A program made the position numbers and the translations under genes. The notes beneath the pieces were generated by a model. That model made no database searches, was not told the DNA's origin, and was given only the letters and a program-made list of their open reading frames with translations. Below are positions 1 through 13,902 of a stretch of 64,000 bases of DNA, piece by piece. How positions within the stretch are numbered: position 1 is the first letter of the stretch; each line of letters begins with the position of its first letter. The DNA lies in NCBI GenBank assembly GCA_002189035.1, contig NEEC01000002.1:2914001-2978000 (forward strand), given 5' to 3'. This DNA comes from Utricularia gibba. Lineage: Eukaryota; Streptophyta; Magnoliopsida; Lamiales; Lentibulariaceae.

Positions 1-650
1 TGTTTCAAATGGCGGCCATGGTTGTACTCACTTGTGTCTGCGGAGCAATATTCCACTCGGGTACATTCTCCCACATTTCCCTTAAAAAGTTCAGCTCACT
101 CATCCCTTCTTTTTTACAACAGAAGCGTACCATCACACTCAATGACAGCCGTGAAGCTCGAAGTGCTCCCTCTGTTAAATGGTATCATTACTCTCGATTC
201 ACTGCAGATTGATGTTAAGGAGAAAGGTAAAACTTCCACCCAAGTATTGATTTATCCATCTTGTTTCCTTGCCTTCTCCTGCATCTGTTTCCCACTCGGT
301 AACATGATTCCTGATCCTTTGCGGCAGGTTTTTGTTACATACCAGAGAATACATTGAAGATAGATGCAACTTCAGGGTTTTCCTCCTCTCGGTAACATGA
401 CTCCTGATCCTCCCATTTTCTATTTGAAAGTATGCAGTCCTGGTTCTCATTGCAAATTTGTCGTGCTAAAATCCATGAGGTAAGTTTTCTGTTGATCTTC
501 TCTCGCCTCTTAGCCAGTTTACTTGTCCAAACGACAATTAATACATATTTGGTATTATTCTTCCTTTTCTTTATCATTGTTTTATTGGGCAACAAGTGAA
601 AGGAAATATGCTGGTTAGATTAAGGGGGAGCGCAATGGCAATAGAAAGTC
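1..650. other. unassigned left edge
   Basis: No gene could be recognised here. Several short open frames exist on both strands, but none resembles a known family and none has a convincing splice structure. The segment could be the 3' part or untranslated region of a gene that lies mostly outside the window. Confidence 0.4.
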
Positions 651-2006
651 CTTCATATGATCCTATCTATCTATCTACAGGACCCTCCCTTCCATGAGCC
701 CTGACCACATTAGAACCCGAAATCTCCGAATATCTTGACGTCGTTTAGTCGTCTTTTGTAGATATAAAAATGATTTAGGTCTGCATCACACCTTCACATT
801 AATTACTAGGGAATTACGTTTGGTTCGCATTAATGGGATCGCTTTTCTCTTAATTGTACTGTTAATAGATAATTAGATAGCGATTACCCCTGTTGATGGC
901 TGCATTTTAGTCCAACCATTTTGGTTTTATTTAAAAAATGGCAAGGGAAGAATGACGCAAGCATGATCGACGCCATACGGCACATCCCACCCGCGCCGGA
1001 AATGGTGGGTCCCGCCACTCGCAATCTCCCACGCCGGTTGTTGCTGGTGCCGGGTGGGCCCCCTACCACCGTGTTGTCAAGTTTTAAAATGTTTGTGTAT
1101 TACAAATCGGGTTATTATATTTTGAATGTGTTAGAAAAGTGATCATTGTATGTATAAAATTTTAATTGTGTAAGATAGAAAGTCATCAATTAAAATGCAC
1201 ACAATTTTATTCTTGTTTGTGGTAAATAGTAACAAAGACAGCAATTGAAATTATCCAATGGATGGATAATTTGGGTATTAAAAACTGAATTGCCTGTGGT
1301 TACGGGCAGGGGCTGCTTTTCCACTCTTGGATTGCATAATTGAAAAAGTTGGAACCCGCAATCTTTGCAGTATCTGTCTTGTTTTATTCGAATTTCCATT
1401 TCTCCTTCCCGAAGCAGAAGCTGCGCCACGCCGGGACGAGACTTGCCTCAACTCAGCAGCACCAGCGCTTTGAAACGAAATAGTTTTTGCAGAAGCTTTT
1501 CTGGATAATGAAGCGATGAGCTGGGTTTGTTGCGTATGAGTTGTGGATGTTCTTTTCGTCCTGAGGTTGGTGTTTATTTCTTATTACATGTGATTGTTTG
1601 TCGCGCATGTCTAAGGAGGAAGAGCATTCTGCTTGGGAGGGTCAAGCTAGCTTTTTAACTTTTTCGACGTGTTTAGTGGCTTTGATCTGGGTTTATTTCG
1701 AAGGAAAAGATATTGTTGTTTTATCCACCTCTGGGTCAAACTGGCGTTGTGATTCTCGGTGGCGATGAGGATTGCCATGTTTTCTGTGTTGATTTTGGGT
1801 TTCTCCGGAGCTGAAAAAGAGTTCTTGTTGCCTTGCTTGACTTTTTTGGGGGGAATACGCTAGGGTTATTCTAAGATACTTTTTGGGGATGCTTTGAAAG
1901 AAAATGAGGATGATCTGATCGAAGAACTGTTTTGGCTTGGTTTGCTCGATTTAGGGAGGAGGAGCATTTGGACTTGAAAAATTGGATGAGTTTTGGTTTG
2001 TGAAAG
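651..2006 (+). promoter_or_regulatory. intergenic DNA, promoter and leader of the RLCK gene
   Basis: Nothing in this stretch reads as conserved protein. A GC-richer block near 960-1070 lies inside AT-rich DNA. The last 500-600 bases before the kinase start are T/G-rich and look like a 5' leader, perhaps with a leader intron, because possible donor and acceptor sites are present. This is inferred from position only. Confidence 0.35.
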
Positions 2007-3957
2007 ATGGGAGCTGCTGATGATAACTTGAAAGTGAAAACTCTGGATCCCAAGAAATCAAAGAGAAGGCGGAAAGAAGAAGAAGAAGAAGATGTTGTAG
2101 GAAAAACTGGCTGTTGGTTTATGCTGGGGCTCGGGGGAAGCTGTATTCCTTCAAGATCCAAAATTGATAGCTCTGCCACTGGGATGAGCAATCAGGGTAA
2201 CCGGTTTCTACTTCATCGAATTGGCTTTCTGTTTTTAAGAATTTTGAATAGATTTTCCAGAGTTCCAGACTGAGCAGTGCCTAAAATCTCCTTTACCTTG
2301 TCATCAAGATAACTAGTCTTTCACTGAACAGAAACTAAATCTGCAAATGGCACAGGCAAGGGCAACCCAGCTGTTCCAGTTATACCGCCATCCAATACAA
2401 GCAATGCTGAAAGCACTTCTTCATTGTCAAGACTTGAGGAGGAACTTAAAGTTTCTTCTCTCTTACGCAAGTTTACATTTAATGACCTCAAGTTGGCGAC
2501 TAGAAATTTCAGGCCAGAATCTCTCCTTGGTGAAGGAGGATTTGGTTGTGTTTTTAAGGGCTGGATAGAAGAAAATGGGACAGCGCCAGTTAAACCTGGA
2601 ACAGGGCTTACTGTTGCTGTTAAAACTCTGAATCATGATGGGCTTCAGGGTCACAAAGAATGGCTGGTTTGATAGTGTCCTTGTTAAAATTTGTTATATG
2701 TATATTCCGCTATCTAGTAGTTTTGAATTTCTGTTCATTGATTCCAGGCGGAGATAAACTTTTTGGGTCATCTTGTTCATCCCAATCTGGTCAAGTTAGT
2801 TGGCTATTGCATCGAGGACGATCAGAGGCTGCTAGTATATGAGTTCATGCCAAGGGGAAGCTTGGAAAACCACCTATTCCGTAGTATGTTACTTCTTTTC
2901 TTCCGATAGAGAAAATTATGTTTTGAAACATACACCAGAAGGAAGCACTTCATATGTGAGAGTGATCAACCAGAGTGTACACATTTTCTTTGCTGATGAT
3001 TTTTCATCGCAGGATCCCTACCTCTACCATGGTCTGTCCGGATGAAAATAGCTCTTGGTGCGGCAAAAGGGCTTGCCTTTCTTCACGAGGAAGCTGAAAG
3101 ACCAGTGATATATCGTGATTTCAAGACGTCCAATATATTGTTGGATGCTGTGAGCAGTCTATCCCCTAGTTCATTCCATCATCCCCTTGGGGTTCTCTGA
3201 TTTAATCAAGTGTTTCTTCAGGAGTACAATGCCAAACTTTCTGATTTCGGGCTTGCTAAAGATGCTCCTGATGAGGGAAAGACACACGTTTCTACAAGAG
3301 TAATGGGAACGTATGGATACGCCGCCCCAGAATATGTCATGACAGGTAACTCATTCTTCTTTCTTTATACTCTCCAAAACCTGATGAAACAGTTGTGCAA
3401 AATGCTGGAGCAAGAGATGGGACTGTAACTCTGATCTCCTTGCAGGACACCTGACATCAAAAAGCGATGTGTATAGCTTCGGGGTGGTGCTGCTTGAGAT
3501 GATAACCGGAAGAAGGTCGATGGACAAGCACCGCCCCAACGGAGAACACAATCTCGTCGAATGGGCTCGGCCTCACCTCGCCGAAAGACGGCAGTTCCAC
3601 CGCCTGTTAGATCCCCGGCTGGAAGGCCATTTCTCCATCACCGGAGCTCAAAAGGCTGCCGCTTTGGCCGCCAGTTGCCTATCCCGCGATCCCAAGGCGC
3701 GCCCTCTGATGAGTGAAGTTGTCGAGGCCCTGAAGCCTCTGCCCAACCTCAAGGACATGGCGAGCTCCTCGTACTACTTCCAGACAACACAACCCCATCG
3801 GTCCGCCGCCAAAACCGTACACCAGAGACAAGGGCCTGTCTGTAGAAACGGTGCTCAGCAGCAGCATCCCAGAGGCCTGTCTATACCGCATGTCTGCCAT
3901 CCTTCTCCTCGCCATCATCTCGTTTTCCCGTCTCCGAAACCTTGCAACAGGCTGTGA
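2007..3957 (+). CDS. receptor-like cytoplasmic kinase, subfamily VII (PBL34/35/36 type)
   Basis: A serine/threonine kinase of the plant RLCK-VII (PBS1-like) family, which relays signals from cell-surface immune receptors at the plasma membrane. Six exons join in frame: 2007-2196, 2356-2666, 2748-2883, 3013-3149, 3222-3345 and 3446-3957, giving 469 residues. The N-terminus starts Met-Gly, has a Lys/Arg/Glu tract and then a GCW motif and a CIPS motif, as in PBL34-36 and fitting lipid anchoring. The kinase domain begins near residue 103, with glycine loop GEGGFG at 122-127, VAVK (Lys153), the RLCK catalytic loop [17 protein letters not shown] and the activation segment [11 protein letters not shown] basic, His/Pro-rich tail follows. 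The ATG at 2007 is chosen because it yields Met-Gly. Family assignment is firm; the exact orthologue is inferred. No lesions are seen. Confidence 0.93.
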
Positions 3958-4937
3958 TATAGAAATCTGGTGACGTCATGATGATGAATGCAGTTGTCAT
4001 TCTTTCTTCCATTAACAGACTTGACGGCGGCTATGAATCATTTTTAACCAATGGGATAAGTTAGGACCTATTCCGTAATTTGAATAAATAATTAAGATAA
4101 TGTAAAATCAAATTATATTTTGAAACTATTTAAATATATTTAATTTTGAGAGTATTAAACTGTTTTGTGACATATTATAAAATTTAATAAAATAATAAAA
4201 TTTAATATATTAAATATAGTATTATATAAATTAATATTATGATATAAATATATTTTTAAAAAATTAAAAACGAATATTATAATTTTAATTAATTTTTTAT
4301 TTAATTACTATAATAAATATTGAATAAATTCAATTTAAATTTAATCATAAAATCTGAATTTTTAACTTTATTACAAAATGATTAAAAATTAAAATCTTTA
4401 AAAATTAAACATAATCATTTTACAAAATTATGAAAATAGAGAATGTACTTATTACGATTAAATTTTTACAAAATTCAAAATATTGATAATTTATAAAGAA
4501 GACAGACTAAATTTTAAAAAATTGTGGTTGACTAACTAAAGTAGCATATTTTTAATTACGTACTTTTTTAAGATAATATTTTATAGATATATAATGGAGG
4601 AATTAATTAGAAGTTTAGGGATCCTTAAATTAAAATTTTAATTTAAAAAATGCACGTAGATTTCTTAATATTTTTTTATTAATGTAATGTCATGAGTAAT
4701 TATTGAAAGGATAAGAAATACTTAAAACAATATTCTTTCTATTTTTGTTTATTTAGTTTAGATTCCGGATATTTATAGTTACTCTCCGAGGAGGAGGCCT
4801 CAACACGTGTATACTATATCCATACGCGGCGAACGGTTATTCGTCCATCTGCAACACTTTTTTTTTTAATTTTTTTCTCGACAAAAATTGGATCTTCTTT
4901 TACATGTAGCGAAATCCGTTTGTTGGTTCATCGGAGA
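3958..4937. other. AT-rich intergenic DNA
   Basis: After a short kinase 3' region the DNA becomes strongly AT-rich (about 4080-4760) with no coding signal. The last 150 bases, including an ACACGTGT element near 4803, probably hold the promoter and leader of the CBS gene. No transposon ends could be recognised. Confidence 0.5.
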
Positions 4938-6613
4938 ATGCAGGAAATGGCGATGCGTGAAGAATCGAAGAGTCAAAGTTACGATGCGTATTTCGAAATG
5001 GTCCGAAGCAGGAAGAAGATTCCTCAGTCCCTGCAAGAATCTCTCACCGCCGCATTCGCTGGAATCCCTGTTTCATCCTTTCCTTTAGTCCCCGGCGGCA
5101 AGGGTAATGATCCGACGTACTGAAAACGAAATCCGATTTACTTTGATTAAAAATGCTACCAAATGATACGTTGTTGGTTCTTGATAGTTGTCAAGATTCT
5201 TGCGGACACTACGATCGGCGACGCCGTGAAGATATTGTCGGATTCGAATATTTTGTCGGCTCCGGTTGTGGATCCCGGGGCGACAGACTCGATGGATTGG
5301 AGGAAGAGGTATTTGGGGATAATGGACTATTCCGATATTATTCGTTGGGTGCTGCAGAACGGGGAAATTGCGGCTGCAGCGTTGTCCGCCTCTTCGGCCG
5401 CGGCTATCGGCGTTGGAACCGGGGCCGCGGGCGCTCTAGGCGCTCTAGCGTTGGGAGCAGCCGGTCCTCTTGCAGTAGCCGGTGTCACGGCTGCCGCGGT
5501 AGGGGCCGCCGTTGCGGGAGGTGCAGTGGCGGAGACGGGAATGGGCAAAGATGCCTCAACGGCGGCAGATAAATTGGGTGAGGATTTCTACAATGTGATG
5601 CTCCATGAAGAGCCTTTCAAATCAACAACGGTATAACCCTTGTAAAATACCATTCCCTGAATGCTCTTGGGATCTTCATTTCTCTGAGGCAGAACGCCAT
5701 AGCTAGCACACTACAGTCTTCAGCTTTGCTTACTGGTTATGCAGGTGAGGGCGATACTGAAGTCACATCGAGAGGCACCGTTTATCGCTGTTGGATCAGA
5801 TAGCTCAATATTGAGCGTCATGTTGCTGTTATCCAAGTACAGGCTTCGGAGTGTTCCGGTAGTCGAATCCGGAAGTTCAACCATCAAAAACTACATAACT
5901 CAATCAGCTGTGATTCAGGGCCTTCAGAGATGCAAGGGGAGGGACTGGTTCGACTTAATCTCATCGCTTCCGTTGTCGGAGCTCGGCCTCCCCTTCATGT
6001 CTCCAGAGCAGGTAAATGTTGCAAAAGAGCAATGTAGTTTCCTTGCAATGAAGATGACCATCCATTTGCTACTTGCAAGGTTGTGAGCATTGAGGACAAT
6101 GAATTGATTCTTGAAGCGTTTAAGAAAATGAAGGAAAAGCAAGTTGGAGGATTACCAGTTGTAGAGGGAGGAACCAGGCGGATCCTGGGGAACATAAGCA
6201 CCCGCGATATGCGCTTCCTTCTCCTGAAACCCGACCTCTTCAACGGCACCGGGTACATGTCTATATGATCGGAAAAGCGTTTCACTTTACTTGAATCTAC
6301 ATGAATGTGCTTATCTGAGTCCATTGGGAATCCCAGAACACTCACCGTGAAAGAGTTCCTGACTACAATCTCCGGGATCGGGGAGGGGCATTCTCCGATA
6401 ACGTGCAGGCCGGACTCCACACTGGCTAATGTGATCGAGACGCTTGCCTCCGAGGGTGTTCATCGAATCCATGTCACCGTGGGCAAGGAGAATGATGAGC
6501 CTATTGGTGTGATTACTCTTAGAGATGTGATCTCTTGCTTCGTCAGCGAGCCCCAGAACTTCTCCGATGACTACTTTGGGCATGCCACTCAAGAACTCTT
6601 ATCCCAGGAGTAA
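4938..6613 (+). CDS. CBS-domain protein, SnRK1 regulatory subunit gamma-1 (KING1)-like
   Basis: A protein with tandem CBS motifs, related to the plant SNF1-related kinase gamma subunit family, whose CBS pairs bind adenine nucleotides and sense energy state. Five exons join in frame: 4938-5103, 5188-5630, 5745-6011, 6080-6252 and 6337-6613, about 441 residues. CBS-like units are seen as SAPVVDP...YLGIMDYSDI, RSVPVVES, GGLPVVEGG...GNISTRDMRF and VHRIHVTV...GVITLRDVIS. Between CBS1 and CBS2 there is an Ala/Gly-rich stretch of about 50 residues encoded by GC-rich DNA (about 5365-5535). Three in-frame ATGs lie close together (4938, 4947, 4953), so the exact start is uncertain. The reading frame is intact. 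Assignment to the gamma-1-like group is family knowledge; participation in SnRK1 is inferred. Confidence 0.88.
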
Positions 6614-6902
6614 ACCAAGCTCGCCGAGTTCCCCCAGACGCAAGCTCTCTGCATGGATGATTCTATGTTGCATGGACTCTACGCGTAGTTAGCAGTTGAA
6701 TTTATAAGCAGGTGTGGGCATGAATCTGATCTATGCTGTGAACTTGAATTTAGTATATGAAGCACATGGAAGAGCATCTGTGGGTTTCGTAATGATTAAA
6801 CATACTCCAACTGAAACTGAAAAAACAAGGGATATTGGAAGAACGTGAGATTAAACGCAATAGAGTGCAGAAATCAGGCCTAAATCTTGCTTGCAGTTCA
6901 CC

Positions 6903-8080
<1,178 letters not shown>

Positions 8081-8781
8081 GGCTTCTCTCCGGCGCCGCT
8101 GATGATGGATTCCTTGTGGCACATCCGAAATACAAAACCTAATGGGCGGTAACAACAGTATCTGATTTGGGCCTTAGCACAAAATTGATGGACCGGATGT
8201 ATCAACGAAGCCCAACGTCGGTCGTTTTCTCGTATTTTCAGAATATTTGTGAACTTCAATACGGGTGATGACTGTTGACGAACCTTCTGCCATGCACATG
8301 CTTGGCGCACGCCGGCACGCGCCGCCCCAACCCGTCTGACTTCACCACCGCACACCACTAAACAGGTGAATTTCAATCTCAGATTACCCAAACAACCCAA
8401 AGTAAGGAGAAGAACGGAACGGCGAAGGGGGCGTCACCGTGGGGGTGGGGCCCACCACTAAGGGCCGACCCCCGTGGCCACATGATTTTGTTTTCCAGGG
8501 AAAAGGAATTTTTTAACAATCCGTCGTCAGCGATCTCTTCTTCCTATTTTTTATTTCAATTTCTCTTCCAGTCTTCTTCGGGCAAATCCTCGTGTCTGTC
8601 AACCCTTCTACTTTCCGACATTGGGAGACACGTTTAACGGCTGACCACTCACAGTAACCGTTTCTTTCAATTCCTGTTTGTGTGTGTGTGTGTGTTGAAA
8701 CGGGAGTCAGAAATCGAGTCTGGATTTGAATTTTTTCTTTGGTTTTCCCAGAAATCTTGGTGGTTCATTGAGGTTATTGGT
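8081..8781. promoter_or_regulatory. divergent intergenic region, RPS9 and sphingoid-base hydroxylase
   Basis: About 700 bases separate two start codons pointing apart. The region holds ATGGGC and TGGGCC-like motifs on the RPS9 side (near 8138 and 8166), a GC-rich block at about 8428-8484, and a (TG)n microsatellite at about 8680-8695 in the hydroxylase leader. ATGGGC/TGGGCC boxes are common in plant ribosomal-protein promoters. Function is inferred from position. Confidence 0.5.
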
Positions 8782-10459
8782 ATGGGAACGATGGTGGTAA
8801 GCGGTTTCGAGGTGTCGGATGAGTTATTGGGGACTGTTGTGCCGATAATTGTTTACTGGGTTTACTCAGGGATATATGAGTTATTGGGTTCCCTTGAGAA
8901 TTATAGGCTGCATAGTAAAAAAGATGAGGATGAGAAGAATTCGGTGCCTAAGAAAGATGTGGTCAAAGGGGTGCTGCTTCAACAGGCTGTTCAGGCGCTT
9001 GTTGCCACCATCTTATTTGCTGTATGTGTCGAAATTTCTGTTTTGGTTTGTTAGTTTCATTCATTATATGATGGATATCATTTATTGCTTTTGGGTGGTT
9101 GGTTAATAATAGTTTCGATTATGTGCTATCTTCCAGATATCAAGTGTGTGTACTTAATTGTTAATGAAGTAAATGCTTCGCTTTTGGGATTTGAATAGGA
9201 ATCCAGTTTCTTACCAGGAAGCATCTGTTTTATTTTGACGGAGTGTCTTTTGACAGAAAACCAAGGCTTCCTTCACTTGGGGTTTGTCTTTTTGCGCTGT
9301 GTATGTATGTTTTCATGCAGACCTCCTCTTTTGAGTAATGAAAACAAGAGCCTTTTTTTGAATGCAGAGGAAAATCTTAGGAAGTTTTAAGGTTACCCTG
9401 TTTCTTTGCCTGTTAAAAGTTGTGTTCACAGAATTATCTTTCCTGATGTACACAAGAGTTTCCTTTGCATGGCCATGCCTGTCTGATTGGCCTACAAAAT
9501 CCGAAAAAATTCTCTACTTATATCTCTTTGGGGGGTGGTTTTTTATGGATTCTTGTTGCTGTTGATATATGGTATTTGCCTCTGAAATTTCCAGTGGGAA
9601 TAAATATACGAAAAATTTATTCTGTATCTGAAAAAAATAGTGATTGTACTTAAGTGCTTGACTGTGCATGAACGTGCTACCGTGTTCTGTATAACTGTCT
9701 CACTTTAGGAACACTAGCGACGAAAACAATGCCAAATATTATAGCATGGCTATCTGAATATTTGGAAGTAGCAGTAATAGGTTACCTGCTATTTTTCACA
9801 AATAGGGGTACCTCCGTCATTAAGAGAACTCTGTGCTGTATCTTCCATAAGTTTTTCCCCTTGTTTACAGTTTCTTATTGGGTGGAATTCCTTCTCTCAG
9901 GTTACTTCAGATGTTGGCGATTCTGGACAAGCAGACTCAGAAAAGGCTTCTTTTTTTGTTCTAGCAAGACAGTTCCTAGTTGCGATGGTCATCTTGGATA
10001 CCTGGCAGTATTTCATGCACCGTTACTTGCATTACAACAAGTTCTTATACCGGCACATTCACTCGCAGCATCATCGCCTCGTTGTCCCTTACGCCTTTGG
10101 AGCATTATACAACCACCCTTGGAAGGCCTTCTTCTTGACACAGTTGGTGGAGCTTTATCTTTCCTTGCCTCCGGCATGTCCCCCGAACCTCAATCTTCTT
10201 CTTCTCCTTTGCCACTCTCAAAACCGTTGATGATCACTGTGGACTCTGGCTGCCCGGAAACCTTTTCCACTTTTTCTTCAGAAACAACTCCGCATATCAT
10301 GATATTCATCATCAGCTCTATGGGAACAAGTACAATTTCTCACAGCCATTTTTTGTGATGTGGGATCGTATCCTAGGCACTTACATGCCTTACTCGCTTG
10401 AGAAGAGAAGTAATGGCGGATTTGAAGCCCGGCCGGCCACAGACTGCAAGGAAGAATGA
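8782..10459 (+). CDS. sphinganine C4-monooxygenase (sphingoid base hydroxylase), frame broken twice
   Basis: An ER membrane di-iron hydroxylase that adds the C4 hydroxyl to dihydrosphingosine to make phytosphingosine (SBH1/SBH2 family). Two exons: 8782-9021 and 9901-10459. Histidine-box motifs are visible: HRYLH, HSQHH and, in the third frame, HDIHHQ. The family C-terminus with the motifs NFSQPFFVMWDRILGTYMP and GGFEARP follows. The reading frame shifts twice within 65 bases: near 10119-10121 (after NHP) and at the C run 10181-10184 (after GMSP). Each shift is what losing one base would cause, and conserved sequence resumes at once in the next frame. With both allowed for, the length would be about 266 residues, normal for the family. 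There are no other lesions, so assembly error is likelier than decay. Confidence 0.85.
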
Positions 10460-10974
10460 GGTTCATACGGCTTCCCTGTTAGTGCATTTGTATCAATATA
10501 GTGGCTTTTGTTTTCATCTACATCATCTGAGTGCTTCAAAGTGGTATATAAATTCATCTGCAATGATAACCGGAATAGTTTTGTCATTCATTCGTTTCAT
10601 GAGAGCCATCTTTCTGTTTCTGCTGTTTGTATTTGTGTTCCTTGTACGACGCACTCAGAGGGTTTTTGAGTTGGTCCTGTTCGCAGTTTAGGGGTTTTGA
10701 AAACTAATAAAATCGGTAGTACAAATAATAAGTAAACTGAACCGTTAACATCCCCTCCATTGGTGAGGATTGTTCTTTAGGTTTGAGTGTTTGGACATGA
10801 ATCTGGTGCTTTGAGATGAAGCAGCATCAAAACTTTCAATAACTTGGAAGCGACAATGTTAGTTGAACTGCCAGTGAATGGCTAAGAACATAACACGGGT
10901 AGGAACCAAGGGCATTTCGACGAACACAAAAGAGGATGGCTGGCTCGCTCATCTTTGGGGTCGCATTCCCATTT
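10460..10974. other. convergent 3' regions
   Basis: This stretch lies between the stop codons of the hydroxylase (+) and RPL34 (-). Possible polyadenylation signals occur near 10705 (AATAAAAT, + strand). No coding sequence is seen. Confidence 0.5.
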
Positions 10975-11915
<941 letters not shown>

Positions 11916-12207
11916 TTTCCCTGCTAATCCGGCGTCTTCTGTCTCTCGAGCTTACGGCGGTTCTAGAGCTACGCGATGAGACATGAACCAACGTATATAT
12001 AACTTGGTTTTTGCCCTAGTCTAAATGGGCCCAACCCTTCAAACCCGTGATTTCTTATTGGACTTTGTTTACAAAACCCAATTATAAACGGTTCGGTCCA
12101 GCAATAAAATCAGATTATGATATTGGGTCTGGCCCAGCCATCGAATGCTCCGCCGCCGCTTCATCAGAACGCCGAAAAAATCCGTATTTTCCGACAAGCG
12201 CTGCGGC
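11916..12207. promoter_or_regulatory. bidirectional promoter, RPL34 / mitochondrial bL32
   Basis: Only 292 bases separate the two start codons. A TATA-like element on the minus strand (TTATATATACG, about 11993-12003) sits some 80 bases upstream of the RPL34 ATG. Site-II-like TGGGCC/GGCCCA motifs occur near 12026 and 12131. Such motifs are typical of plant ribosomal-protein genes, so shared control of the two is plausible but inferred. Confidence 0.6.
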
Positions 12208-13399
12208 ATGGCGTTGAGAGTGGGGAATCGAGGAAGCGCATGTAGTATAGCGAAGATTGATCACGTATTTGGGGGATTTTTCCGGTGGATCCATGCAGCT
12301 CCACGACCGTTGCCGCCGCTGGAGAGCTCCGTTTTGAAACTTGGTCCCACGGAAATGCCTCCCTTGGTTTCACCGGAGAATCGAAGCGGTTTCGGTATCG
12401 GTATCGGTATCGGGATTTTGATTCCGAGATTTTCGTCATTTCTCGGGTCAATGGAACTGATGGCTGTTCCAAGAAGAAAGTAAGCTTCAGTTTCGGGGTG
12501 TTTAGGTTTTTTTGATTGTTCCCTGGATTAAACAAATGCACATGGTTTTTCTTTTGGAATATGATAAGTGCGTAGAATTTTTTATGCAATGCATGACGTG
12601 GTTTGCTGTTTTGGTATTGCTAATTCATCATTAATGTGCTTTTGGGTCTTTTCTGCGAAAGCATCTCCGATATATATCTTTAGGTGTTGGTCATCTGATT
12701 ATGCTGTGAATCATTTCAGAAGTCCTACTTCAATTGACTTTGAGTTCTTGTATCAGACAACCCCTCACAAGAAGGGAATCAGGAACGGACCCAAGGCTCT
12801 GAAGCCTGTTCCCGTGATCATTCGTTGCAAGTATGTACTTTTTGCAAGAAAAAAATGTGGTTATAAATTCGAAAGATGCCTCTACCTGATTATTTGATTC
12901 GTTCTTCGCAAGACTACATGGAGCATCTGTAGTAAGACTGAATGATAGCTTGCTCATTGATGCCAGTGCCTACATGAAATATATTTTTTTCGACTTCACA
13001 ACAGTAAATTTGGATTGTAGCTTTTATTCCCTATTTCAGACGCCTGTAACAGCTGAATCACCTGCCATTATTCATGTCTAAGCTTGGTGTTTGCCCCGAA
13101 TTTATTAACATTTTCTGCCTTGCCTTAGTTCCATATTTTGATCCCTTGGAGAGGCCTTCTACCATATTATCGGATTCAATCATGAAAGTTTCTTGCTGAT
13201 CAATGCCAATGCTTGCGTTGGAAAACCTGTTTGTGTGATACTCTTGTTTGCTAGGCAGCGCCGAATCAGGTTACAGCATGTCATTTTTGCCTGGGTTTCA
13301 AGCCATGACTATGTCTTTTATGTTTTCAGGGTGTGTGGCCGTGTGAAGCTACCGCACTTCTACTGTTGTAGTGGGGTTAAGCCCAATCCAGGCAGTTGA
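12208..13399 (+). CDS. mitochondrial large ribosomal subunit protein bL32m
   Basis: A nuclear-encoded L32p-family protein for the mitochondrial ribosome. Three exons (12208-12479, 12720-12830, 13330-13399) join in frame to 150 residues. The ATG at 12208 starts an Arg/Ala-rich leader (MALRVGNRGSACS, FFRWIHAAPRPLPPL) that looks like a mitochondrial presequence; an upstream in-frame ATG at 12145 is possible. The bL32 core begins MELMAVPRRK and continues with KKGIRNGPKALKPVPVIIRC and the zinc-ribbon motif CKVCGRVKLPHFYCCSG. The only acceptor that keeps frame adds about 14 residues (SPTSIDFEFLYQTT) between the two core motifs. From memory, plant homologues are shorter here, so this junction deserves a transcript check. 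Confidence 0.87.
12390..12415 (+). repeat. hexanucleotide tandem repeat in bL32m exon 1
   Basis: About four head-to-tail copies of GGTATC, in frame, encode a Gly-Ile repeat (GIGIGIGI) in the leader of the mitochondrial ribosomal protein. Because the unit is six bases, gain or loss of copies would not shift frame. Confidence 0.85.
12480..12719 (+). other. first intron of bL32m
   Basis: The donor GTAAGC at 12480 and acceptor TTTCAG ending at 12719 bound this intron. A second possible acceptor (TATCAG, just upstream of the PHKKG codons) is out of phase with the donor. Confidence 0.7.
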
Positions 13400-13902
13400 C
13401 CATGAGGGCTTATAGTGTATGCTTCTAAATCCAGTTTTTCATGCCAAGTAACAAGCTTTTGTACCGAGGTTTCTTTAGCAAGAAATGCACAAGCTTTTTC
13501 GTATTGGGATTTCAAGGGCATCATTTTACAGCATTGGATCTCGTTTTTGCGTGGCATTTTATAATCATCTCTTTAGGTTGTTGTTACCCTTTCATGATTT
13601 AGCCAATCGCAAGGATAAGCTTGAAGCCGTGGTGCAAACAACCTATTTTGATCACGTGGTCCACGTTTCTTATAGAAGGACGGTTCAAAGGGTGGCTTCT
13701 GGGTGGGCGACCCGACCCGGAGCTTGCCGGCTCAAGACTCGACAAAATATCTAAAGAACGCCTTCAACCTTCACAAGGAATTGTGAATCTTTGTGGTTTC
13801 TTTGCGTTCTGGAATTCTCTGCTCAAGCGGAACAAAAAAAAAAAAAAACGACATACACACAAGGCCGAGGAAGAGTCAGGAACGAGAGCCTCGAGAACGG
13901 TC

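Noticed and set aside
9729-10358. 209-codon plus-strand open frame
   Set aside because: Only its middle (EGLLLDTVGGALSF) is real; the rest is out of frame with the hydroxylase gene.
10111-10459. Calling the hydroxylase a pseudogene
   Set aside because: Only frame changes at short runs are present, matching a window-wide error pattern; the rest is conserved to the stop.
13621-13902. Extending the DUF3110-like protein upstream to 13621
   Set aside because: Needs a non-ATG start, includes a poly-Lys stretch from an A run, and lacks conserved content.
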